NCBI GenBank assembly: GCA_030150405.1
Contig: JASLFU010000025.1
Location: forward strand, 1-29,112
DNA from: Ignatzschineria sp.
Lineage (GTDB): Bacteria > Pseudomonadota > Gammaproteobacteria > Cardiobacteriales > Wohlfahrtiimonadaceae
Direction of reading: 5' to 3'
Length of the DNA stretch: 29,112 nt
Shown: positions 1 through 6,466 of the stretch, one piece after another
How the letters are laid out: every line of letters starts with the position of its first letter
Numbering within the stretch: the stretch's first letter is position 1
Made by a program: the position numbers and the translations under genes
The notes under the pieces: generated by a model
Told to the model about the DNA's origin: nothing
The model's input: the letters and a program-made list of their open reading frames with translations, nothing else
Database searches by the model: none

Positions 1-158
1 TTTCGGAATTGCAGCAATTTTCCGATCTCATTACAGAAGATGTCTTTGAGTATCTTACGCTTGAAGGCTCTGTGGCCTCTCGGGATCATTACGGGGGGAC
101 AGCACCTAAGCAGGTCTTAGCAGCGATTGAGCGAGCAAAAAGATATTTAGCAGAGTAA
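1..158 (+). CDS. argH: Argininosuccinate lyase, C-terminal end (partial)
   Basis: Only the last 51 codons are present; the frame begins at base 3 and ends at a TAA at 156-158. The product is the last enzyme of arginine synthesis, splitting argininosuccinate into arginine and fumarate in the cytoplasm. The fragment shows the typical ArgH C-terminal layout: an ED-V-(x)3-L segment followed by SVASRDHYGGTAP and a closing helix that begins KQVLAAIERAK. The SVASR..YGGTAP block is what identifies the family. The catalytic regions lie off the left edge. A GC-rich hairpin follows the stop. An arginine ABC transporter lies about 20 kb downstream, but nothing in the window links the two. Confidence 0.85.
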   Translation, partial: SELQQFSDLITEDVFEYLTLEGSVASRDHYGGTAPKQVLAAIERAKRYLAE

Positions 159-184
159 TCAACAGAAATAGAGCAGGGGATCTT

Positions 185-212
185 AGGGCGTGATCTTTGC
201 GCCCTTTCTCCT
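185..212 (+). terminator. Probable intrinsic terminator after argH
   Basis: AGGGCG (185-190) pairs with CGCCCT (200-205) around a 9-base loop, followed by a pyrimidine-rich stretch (TTTCTCCTCTTTT). The stem is only 6 bp and the tract is broken by C residues, so termination may be partial. It separates argH from the transglycosylase gene. Confidence 0.45.
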
Positions 213-241
213 CTTTTAAAAATTTTAGTAGAAGGTGAGTT

Positions 242-1408
242 GTGTTTAAAAAGATCAAACAATTTCGTCTATTTATTGTGGCGCTTCTAATCGCTTTTAT
301 AGCGAGCTGTTCGAGTGTGGATAGAGGGCCTTCTGGCGGTTTTGATGAGCCGAGAGAGATTGAGCCGATGGTGGCTTTCTGGACCAATATCTACAGTGTG
401 TGGGATACAGATCAGGTGGCATTTCATGATGATCGTTATCTTGATGTGGTGTATGAGGTGGTCTATATCACGCAAGGAGATCGCCGCACATGGGATCTAG
501 AGTCAAACAAGATTAAACAGAATCTCCGTGCTATTGAGCATCAGCAACGTTATGGCGGGCGCTTAACAGCAGAGCAAGCGAAGATGGCCAAAATGCTTAA
601 AAAAGCAGGAGGGAATCAGGCGATTATCGGCGCGGCAGATCGAGTGCGTGGGCAAAGAGGGCTCAAATCCCGTTTTAGAGAGGGAATTCTTCGCAGCCAA
701 GCGTATCTTCCCTATTTTAGAAAAGTGTTAAGAGCCAAAGGAATGCCCGAAGATTTAGCTTTTTTGCCTCATGTGGAATCCTCTTTCCAAAATAATGCCC
801 GTTCGAAGGTGGGTGCTTCAGGGATGTGGCAGTTTATGCCAGGTACAGCGCGGGATTATATGATGATGCGAAATAATATTATCGATTCCCGTTTCGATCC
901 ATATATTGCAGCGCAAGGGGCCGCGGCTCTCTTAGAGACAAATTACCGGGCGACAGGTTCGTGGGCAATGGCGTTAACGGCATATAATTCAGGCCTAGGT
1001 CATATGCGCCGTGCAAAAGAGCGCTATGGAACTGATATTGGTAAGATTGTTTGGAATTATCAGGAAGGGGCCTTTAAATTTGCTTCTCGCAATTTCTATG
1101 CGGAATTTTTAGCCGCGCGGAAGATTGCGAGCAATCCTAGAAAATATTTCCCCGGCATTCGCTTTAATGACAATATGGCGAGCCGCATTGAGGGAATTCG
1201 TCTTCGTACACCGATGCGCTTAACTGAGCTTGCTGCAACAACAGGTTTAAGTAAAGGTGTGTTGATTGAATTGAATCCGGCATGGTTAGAAAATATCTAT
1301 ACCGATCGAGCCTTGATCCCCAGCAATTATGATATTTGGCTGCCTAAGGGGACGACTCGTCGTATGGGGAATCGCAGTTTCTTTACGCCATCCCCCATTC
1401 AACCTTAA
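242..1408 (+). CDS. MltD-like membrane-bound lytic murein transglycosylase (lipoprotein)
   Basis: Predicted to cleave the MurNAc-GlcNAc bond of peptidoglycan, forming 1,6-anhydroMurNAc ends, from a lipid anchor facing the periplasm. The start is GTG at 242 with a GAAGGTGAG ribosome site just upstream. Residues 1-23 form a lipoprotein signal with lipobox FIASC (Cys23). The goose-type SLT domain covers about residues 155-290: the catalytic Glu is Glu179 in LPHVESSF, followed by GASGMWQFMPGTAR (191-204) and AYNSG (247-251), the three signature blocks of family 1 enzymes. At 388 residues it is shorter than E. coli MltD (about 450), which carries LysM repeats at its C-terminus; here only a degenerate LysM-like stretch (about 325-372) remains. 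Transaldolase follows after 47 bases, so they may be cotranscribed. The exact MltD subfamily is inferred. Confidence 0.88.
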   Translation: MFKKIKQFRLFIVALLIAFIASCSSVDRGPSGGFDEPREIEPMVAFWTNIYSVWDTDQVAFHDDRYLDVVYEVVYITQGDRRTWDLESNKIKQNLRAIEHQQRYGGRLTAEQAKMAKMLKKAGGNQAIIGAADRVRGQRGLKSRFREGILRSQAYLPYFRKVLRAKGMPEDLAFLPHVESSFQNNARSKVGASGMWQFMPGTARDYMMMRNNIIDSRFDPYIAAQGAAALLETNYRATGSWAMALTAYNSGLGHMRRAKERYGTDIGKIVWNYQEGAFKFASRNFYAEFLAARKIASNPRKYFPGIRFNDNMASRIEGIRLRTPMRLTELAATTGLSKGVLIELNPAWLENIYTDRALIPSNYDIWLPKGTTRRMGNRSFFTPSPIQP

Positions 1409-1455
1409 AGAGCGGCTAAGTATAAAAGTTATTAAGAACAGGCTGAGGAGAAGAG

Positions 1456-2541
1456 ATGAATAATATAGAGAGGGCCGCCCATCTTGGGCAGAGTATCTGG
1501 CTCGATAATATTGAGCGTAAGATGCTTAAAGAGGGGGGTGAGCTTGCACAAATGATCGAAGCAGAAGGGCTTCGAGGCGTGACCTCTAATCCTGCTATCT
1601 TCGAGAAAGCGATCCTTGAGGGAGATGAGTATACGCAGGCGATGCAAGCGGAAGAGTATCGAGGGCTCTCTAATAAAGCACTCTTTTTTCAACTGGCGAT
1701 TGAAGATATTCAGCGTGCGTGTGATCTTTTTCTTCCGCTCTATCATAAAAGTGGTGGCGAAAATGGCTTTGTGAGCCTTGAAGTCTCCCCTGAGCTGGCG
1801 GATAACGCAGAAGAGACTATCGAAGAGGCACAGGCACTTTGGAGATTGATCGATCGGCCTAATAGTATGATTAAAGTCCCAGCGACGGAGGCGGGTTTAA
1901 TCGCTATTGAGCAACTGATTGCTGAAGGCATTAATGTAAATGTTACGCTAATTTTTTCGCTTGAGCGTTACCGTGCTGTTCTTGAAGCTTACTTAAAAGG
2001 GCTTGAGCAGCGTAAAGCGAAAAGAGAATCGATTGCAGAGATCGCTTCGGTGGCCAGTTTCTTTATCTCCCGTATTGATAGTGTTATCGATCCGCTTGTG
2101 GCAGACAAAGCTCCGGAATTAAAGGGTAAGATCGGCATCGATAACGCACGCCTAGCTTATCAGCATTACCTCGCTGTAATGGGAAGCCCAAGATTTCAAA
2201 AGTTACTTGAGGCAGGGGCGAAGGCTCAGCGCCTCTTGTGGGCTTCCACCAGTGTGAAAGATCCCACTTATCCCGCTACGCTCTATGTTCATGAGCTCTT
2301 GGGGGAAAACACCGTCAATACCTTGCCGCCCGTCACTTATCATGCTTTTAAAGAGGAAAAGGGCGTGCTCGAACCTCGAATTTTAGAGGGGATTCAGCAT
2401 GCACGGGAGCGACTTCTTAAGCTTGGAGAGCTCGGGATCGATCTTGAGATGATCTGTGCTGATTTAGAAGCGGCAGGTGTTCAACAATTTGTAGAGGCGT
2501 TTGAATCACTGTTAGCCTCAATCGATAAGGTGAGAGCATGA
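1456..2541 (+). CDS. tal: Transaldolase
   Basis: Cytoplasmic enzyme of the non-oxidative pentose phosphate pathway that moves a dihydroxyacetone unit from sedoheptulose 7-phosphate to glyceraldehyde 3-phosphate. The 361-residue length and the SIWLDNIER start match the longer 'Tal type 2' bacterial transaldolases rather than the roughly 317-residue TalA/TalB. Signature blocks are GVTSNPAIFEKAI (41-53), the Schiff-base lysine Lys140 in SMIKVPAT, and NVTLIFSLERY. A strong GAGGAG ribosome site precedes the ATG. The stop overlaps the start of the next gene as ATGA (2538-2541), implying translational coupling with prephenate dehydrogenase. Pairing of a carbon-flow gene with an aromatic amino acid gene is plausible because the pathway yields erythrose 4-phosphate, a shikimate precursor; this link is an inference. 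Confidence 0.93.
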   Translation: MNNIERAAHLGQSIWLDNIERKMLKEGGELAQMIEAEGLRGVTSNPAIFEKAILEGDEYTQAMQAEEYRGLSNKALFFQLAIEDIQRACDLFLPLYHKSGGENGFVSLEVSPELADNAEETIEEAQALWRLIDRPNSMIKVPATEAGLIAIEQLIAEGINVNVTLIFSLERYRAVLEAYLKGLEQRKAKRESIAEIASVASFFISRIDSVIDPLVADKAPELKGKIGIDNARLAYQHYLAVMGSPRFQKLLEAGAKAQRLLWASTSVKDPTYPATLYVHELLGENTVNTLPPVTYHAFKEEKGVLEPRILEGIQHARERLLKLGELGIDLEMICADLEAAGVQQFVEAFESLLASIDKVRA

Positions 2542-3425
2542 AGATAAATTTATCGAAACCTTTTTTTAAAGAGCGCATTACCATTATTGGGGTGGGGCTC
2601 ATTGGGGGCTCTTTAGCTCGCGCTTTAAAGAGTGCTGGCGCTGTGAATGAGGTTATCGCCTTTGATCAGAGTCAGGAGGCGATGGAGAAAGCCGTAGAGC
2701 TTGGGGTGGCTGATCGTTTTGAGAATACTCTCGCTGAGGCAGTTAAAGAGGCGGATATTGTTATTTTAGCAACGCCGATCACCGCAATGGGCAAGATTAT
2801 GCGGGAGATTGTTCCTCACCTAAAAGAGGATGCTGTGGTCAGTGATGTGGGCTCTACAAAAGGTTCAGTGATTGAGAGTATCGAAGCTGAGCTGGGTTAT
2901 CTTCCTGAGCGCTTTGTGCCCGCTCATCCTATTGCAGGGACTGAAAAGCATGGGGTGGAAAACTCTTTTGATACACTCTTTAAAAATCGCCGAACCTTGG
3001 TTATTCCCCACTTAGGGAATAGTCATGATGCGGTTAAAACCATTCATGATATGTGGCAAGCGGCAGGATCGATGACAGAAGAGATGGGGGTAAAACACCA
3101 TGATCAGGTCTTGGCAGCCACTTCTCATATTCCGCACTTGCTAGCTTATGCAACGGTGGATACCTTGGCAAATTTAGATGATAGAGCGGAGATCTTCCGA
3201 TTTGCGGCTGGGGGATTTAGGGATTTTACCCGGATCTCTGCTTCAGATCCTGATCTTTGGGCGGATATCTGTTTACAAAACCGAGAGTCTATTTTAGAGG
3301 TGCTGGTAGCTTATCAGAAGAATATCGATCTTCTTAAAAATGCGCTCGATGAAGGGGAGAGAGAGACATTACACAAAGTCTTCTCCCGGGCAAAGCACGC
3401 GCGAGATAATTTCTATAAAGAGTAG
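2538..3425 (+). CDS. tyrA: Prephenate dehydrogenase (TyrA family)
   Basis: Oxidative decarboxylation of prephenate (or arogenate) with NAD(P)+, the step committing carbon to tyrosine. The N-terminal Rossmann fold shows GVGLIGGS at residues 18-25. Substrate-domain blocks are HPIAGTE (130-136) and TSHIPH (195-200), both characteristic of the family. At 295 residues it is a monofunctional enzyme: no chorismate mutase domain precedes it and no ACT domain follows. Its ATG overlaps the transaldolase stop by four bases, so it is probably the second gene of a coupled pair. Whether prephenate or arogenate is preferred cannot be read from the sequence. A strong hairpin terminator lies about 100 bases past the stop. 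Confidence 0.92.
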   Translation: MKINLSKPFFKERITIIGVGLIGGSLARALKSAGAVNEVIAFDQSQEAMEKAVELGVADRFENTLAEAVKEADIVILATPITAMGKIMREIVPHLKEDAVVSDVGSTKGSVIESIEAELGYLPERFVPAHPIAGTEKHGVENSFDTLFKNRRTLVIPHLGNSHDAVKTIHDMWQAAGSMTEEMGVKHHDQVLAATSHIPHLLAYATVDTLANLDDRAEIFRFAAGGFRDFTRISASDPDLWADICLQNRESILEVLVAYQKNIDLLKNALDEGERETLHKVFSRAKHARDNFYKE

Positions 3426-3525
3426 AGATAAGCTAAACGATTATGCGCTACTTTTTAGAGAAATTGTGGATAACTTTTGGCATTGATAAAGCCGATTAAA
3501 GCGCCGTTAAAATGTAGAGAAGCAT

Positions 3526-3565
3526 AAAAGCCCTTATCGATCAGAGTGATGGATAAGGGCTTTTT
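3526..3565. terminator. Intrinsic terminator, probably bidirectional
   Basis: AAAAGCCCTTATC (3526-3538) and GATAAGGGCTTTT (3552-3564) form a perfect 13-bp stem around a 13-base loop, followed by a T run on the plus strand and flanked by four A on the other side. It lies between convergent genes (tyrA plus, GntR minus) and could serve both. Confidence 0.85.
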
Positions 3566-3610
3566 CATTCTTGGCTATAAAAAGTTTTAAAAGTTAAGCG
3601 GCTGCTTTAC

Positions 3611-4318
3611 CTAAGCGATCGCTTTCTGCTTCTCGAGCTTTAATTTGGTTGCCTTATAATCTTCTAATACCTGAATAATACGGGCATTGTGTGCCTCAAG
3701 AATTCGGAGGGCGCGCTCAAATTCACGCTTAGCGATGGCGTTGGCGATCTCTTGATATTCAAGTAAAGGCTCTTCTTCGAGATTATGTTCGGTGTGAGCT
3801 AAGATCTTTTTAAACTCTTTTTGCTGATGCAAAAATTGCAAAGAGATATAAAAAGAGGGGTAGTTGCGTTCTAAAATCTGATTACCTGACGCCGAAATAA
3901 TCGCTTTTTGGAATTTGTGATGCAGCTCTAAAAGGCGATAGAGATCATTTTTGCTCTCCACAATCTCATCGGCGTAAGCGCTGAGCTCTACAGAGAGTGC
4001 GGCGCTCTTTCTAAGCTCTAAATTTTGAATCTGCTCCATCGCCATTTTGATAAAGAAGGAGCGGAGTTTATAGATTGTAATATGCTCATCGAGGGAATAG
4101 ACATTTAAAAAGGTGCCTCGATTGCTAATTTTAGTAGCGATGCGGAGCGTCACCAGCATGCCGATCGCCTCCCGCACAGTGGCGCGGCTAACATTTAATT
4201 TATTGGCGTAAAATTCTTCTAAAATTTTCTCCCCAGGTTTTAGCTCGCCGGTGAGAATATCTCGGGCGATCTCTTCTTGGACTTTAAGGGGTAGGGTGCT
4301 CTTTTTGTGGGAATTCAT
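3611..4318 (-). CDS. GntR-family transcriptional regulator, FadR/FCD subfamily
   Basis: Predicted cytoplasmic DNA-binding repressor or activator. Residues about 12-75 form the winged helix-turn-helix with the GntR signature: EIARDIL near 16-22, LKPGEKI, then NVSRATVREAIGML and a wing ending in GTFLNV. The remaining residues (about 85-220) are all-helical and fit an FCD ligand-binding domain, including a potential metal-binding histidine in LLELHHKFQKAII. At 235 residues it has the usual length. It lies 145 bases downstream of an MFS transporter gene on the same strand and could be cotranscribed and regulate it, which is inference. A GA-rich stretch serves as ribosome site. The ligand is unknown. 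Confidence 0.88.
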   Translation of the reverse strand: MNSHKKSTLPLKVQEEIARDILTGELKPGEKILEEFYANKLNVSRATVREAIGMLVTLRIATKISNRGTFLNVYSLDEHITIYKLRSFFIKMAMEQIQNLELRKSAALSVELSAYADEIVESKNDLYRLLELHHKFQKAIISASGNQILERNYPSFYISLQFLHQQKEFKKILAHTEHNLEEEPLLEYQEIANAIAKREFERALRILEAHNARIIQVLEDYKATKLKLEKQKAIA

Positions 4319-4463
4319 GATTCTCTCTCTTATTAACTTTAAAGATTAATGATAAGTATTAAAGGTTAAGTAATGCTATTAACGATCTATTCAAAAGGGT
4401 GGTAGAGCTCGAATAAAGAGTATTGCATCTTATTTTACTCAAAGCTCTTAAACTCTTTAAATA

Positions 4464-5888
4464 TTAAGAGTGCTCGCTCGTTTCAGGGCGGCCATATTTA
4501 TATAAAAAGCGCTGATAGCTATACCCATTTTCGTAGGGCAAGATGGCGTATCGCTCCACTTTACTCTTCTGCTTTTCAAGTTCGGCAGCTTCAATCTCCT
4601 CCCGTAGAGCCATTCGGATTTCGCTAGCTTCTTCATCTTCCATCTCCTCTTTAAAGGCATCTTCATCGATACGAGGGTCTAAAGTTGCAGCTGCAATGGG
4701 CGAGAGCTGTCCATCGGGCATCATAACGTGTGGGAGAGCATCTTCGGTATCTGCAGCTAAACGGCGGCTTGCTTTTAGAAGGTTCATGGCAATCACAAGG
4801 CTAGAGATGAGCAGCACAAATTTATAGAGCCCCGTTGCGCCCCAATATTGCATAAATAGCCCCGATACTTGAGGGCCAATCACGGCTCCTACCCCAAAGA
4901 GCACAAGCAACACCGCACTTAGTGAAACACGCTTATCTTCATCGATGTTGTCATTAGCAATCGCTACACTTAAGGGGTAGAGCGTAAATTGCAGGGCTAC
5001 AGCAAAGTAACTAATAAAGAGAATCTGCCAAACACTTAGCCAGGGGAGATTAATTAAAAAGGAGGCAATCACAAGAAGAATAGCCACACCTGTGATTAAG
5101 AGCAGGCGATTCACCCGATCTGACAGTAATCCCAAAGGCCACTGAATGACAAGGGACGCTCCGATACTTACGGCCATATAGAGTCCGGCATCTTGGGAAT
5201 TTAACCCTAAACGGCTTGCAAATACAGGCCCTAAACCATAAAACGAACCCACAAACATCCCGGCTACAAGGGTAATAATTAGCACTTGGGGCAACCGTTT
5301 CACAAAATAGAAGATATTGAGTGGCGCAGCTTTAAGGTGAGTGGGGTGAATCGCTCGGGTTACTGCGAGCGGAATAAGGCAGAGAGAGAAGAAGATCGAT
5401 ACGATCATTAAGACTCTAAAGTCGATAGGATCGATCATCGAGAAGACCAGTTGACCTAAAAGCCCCCCAAGAGAGCTTGCGGCAATATAGAGCCCAAAAA
5501 CGATGCCCCGTTGTTGTGGCTCGGCCTGATCATTTAACCAGCTTTCGATCACCATATATTGGCACATCATCACAAGCCCAGTGATAAATCGAGCGCCAAT
5601 CCAGAAAGGAATCTCTTCGATTAAGCCCATCATCAACACCGTTGCCGCTGTAACGCCAGAGGCCGCAACATAACTACGAATATGACCTACGCGGGCGATT
5701 AATTTATGCCCCATTTTGGCGCCAATCACAAGCCCAAAATAGTAAGCAGATGTTAAGCCACTAATTGCCCAGCTCGCCGCGCCTTGCCGTTCGAGATCGA
5801 GCGCAAGATAGGTGGTGAGAAGCCCATTTGCAAAGAGCATAAAGAGGGTCGCTAAATAGAGCGAAGAAAAAGTGGTTATTGCACGCAT
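4464..5888 (-). CDS. MFS transporter, YcaD-like, with acidic C-terminal tail
   Basis: Inner-membrane secondary transporter with about 12 hydrophobic segments in residues 5-370. The loop between helices 2 and 3 carries a degenerate MFS motif (GAKMGHKLIARVGHIRSY), and the ESWLNDQA block after helix 4 is typical of the YcaD-like family. Its substrate is unknown. Unusually, about 100 residues (roughly 373-474) follow the last membrane segment: this tail is very acidic, rich in Glu and Asp, then alternates charged residues in a helical pattern suggesting a cytoplasmic coiled coil. The gene begins ATG at 5888 and its upstream region is shared with the divergently transcribed TonB-dependent receptor. 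A GntR regulator lies downstream on the same strand. Confidence 0.88.
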   Translation of the reverse strand: MRAITTFSSLYLATLFMLFANGLLTTYLALDLERQGAASWAISGLTSAYYFGLVIGAKMGHKLIARVGHIRSYVAASGVTAATVLMMGLIEEIPFWIGARFITGLVMMCQYMVIESWLNDQAEPQQRGIVFGLYIAASSLGGLLGQLVFSMIDPIDFRVLMIVSIFFSLCLIPLAVTRAIHPTHLKAAPLNIFYFVKRLPQVLIITLVAGMFVGSFYGLGPVFASRLGLNSQDAGLYMAVSIGASLVIQWPLGLLSDRVNRLLLITGVAILLVIASFLINLPWLSVWQILFISYFAVALQFTLYPLSVAIANDNIDEDKRVSLSAVLLVLFGVGAVIGPQVSGLFMQYWGATGLYKFVLLISSLVIAMNLLKASRRLAADTEDALPHVMMPDGQLSPIAAATLDPRIDEDAFKEEMEDEEASEIRMALREEIEAAELEKQKSKVERYAILPYENGYSYQRFLYKYGRPETSEHS

Positions 5889-6202
5889 TGAATCGTTATA
5901 TCGTTTTTATAAAAAGGTGAATCGGGGAGTTGATCTTAACTTTTCAAGAGATTTTTAAAGCTTTCTACAGCTATTTAACATTTTAATCTCTCTTATAAAG
6001 CTACTAAAAAGAGCGGATGAAGATCAAGAATATCTACTTTGTGCATTAAAAAAAGCGATAAAGTTCAGAGAGATAGCACTCTTACTTTTCGCTAATAATT
6101 CTAAGCATTTTAGCCTATTTTAGGGAGGGATGCCTGTTTTCTTGCTTTTTGAGAAGAGTACGGGCAGCGCCTAAAATTTATGAACAGCTTTAACTATTAT
6201 TT

Positions 6203-6221
6203 GAAAATAGTTCTCATTAGC
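6203..6221 (+). promoter_or_regulatory. Fur box 1 (putative)
   Basis: The 19-mer GAAAATAGTTCTCATTAGC matches 13 of 19 positions of the GATAATGATAATCATTATC Fur consensus, with the TCATTA core intact. It ends two bases before the -35 hexamer. Confidence 0.6.
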
Positions 6222-6222
6222 G

Positions 6223-6251
6223 TTGACTTCTTTCTGCTTAATGTTAATAAT
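6223..6251 (+). promoter_or_regulatory. Sigma70-type promoter of the iron-uptake unit
   Basis: TTGACT (6223-6228, 5/6 to consensus) and AATAAT (6246-6251, 5/6) are separated by exactly 17 bases. Transcription would start near 6258, leaving a leader of about 208 bases before the receptor start. One Fur-like site abuts the -35 and the other covers the -10 and start point, the layout expected for iron repression. Confidence 0.65.
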
Positions 6252-6261
6252 TCTCATTACC
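6243..6261 (+). promoter_or_regulatory. Fur box 2 (putative)
   Basis: The 19-mer GTTAATAATTCTCATTACC matches 14 of 19 consensus positions and overlaps the -10 hexamer. It shares the TTCTCATTA core with box 1, 40 bases upstream. Confidence 0.62.
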
Positions 6262-6363
6262 GAATAAGATCTGCTTTGAAAAGCTATCTTTTCTCATATC
6301 TGTTTTGAAGATATGAAAAGAGCGGTGAATAATCAGTTTTAACAAGAATGATGAAAAGCACCC

Positions 6364-6386
6364 CGATTGAGATGGAGACTCAATCG
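6364..6386 (+). repeat. Hairpin in the receptor mRNA leader
   Basis: CGATTGAG (6364-6371) pairs perfectly with CTCAATCG (6379-6386) around a 7-base loop. It is not followed by a T run, so it is not an intrinsic terminator. It lies 80 bases before the receptor start; any function is speculative. Confidence 0.4.
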
Positions 6387-6466
6387 CTTAGAAAGAGGGA
6401 ACTTCGGATGATTGCTGTAGGGGCTGCTTAACATCGCGAATAACAACAGAAATAAGAGGGTTTTCA

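Larger units (their letters stand above)
5889..6466. other. Divergent intergenic regulatory region
   Basis: 578 bases without a convincing gene, between the MFS transporter (minus) and the receptor (plus). It holds the promoter and two Fur-like sites at 6203-6261, a leader of about 200 bases with a hairpin at 6364-6386, and two copies of AAAGAGCGG (6008-6016 and 6317-6325). The left part (5889-6190) shows nothing I can name beyond AT-rich sequence. Confidence 0.7.

Noticed and set aside
4543..4827. Plus-strand frame opposite the MFS tail
   Set aside because: The Ser-rich product is the complement of the acidic tail codons of the real gene.
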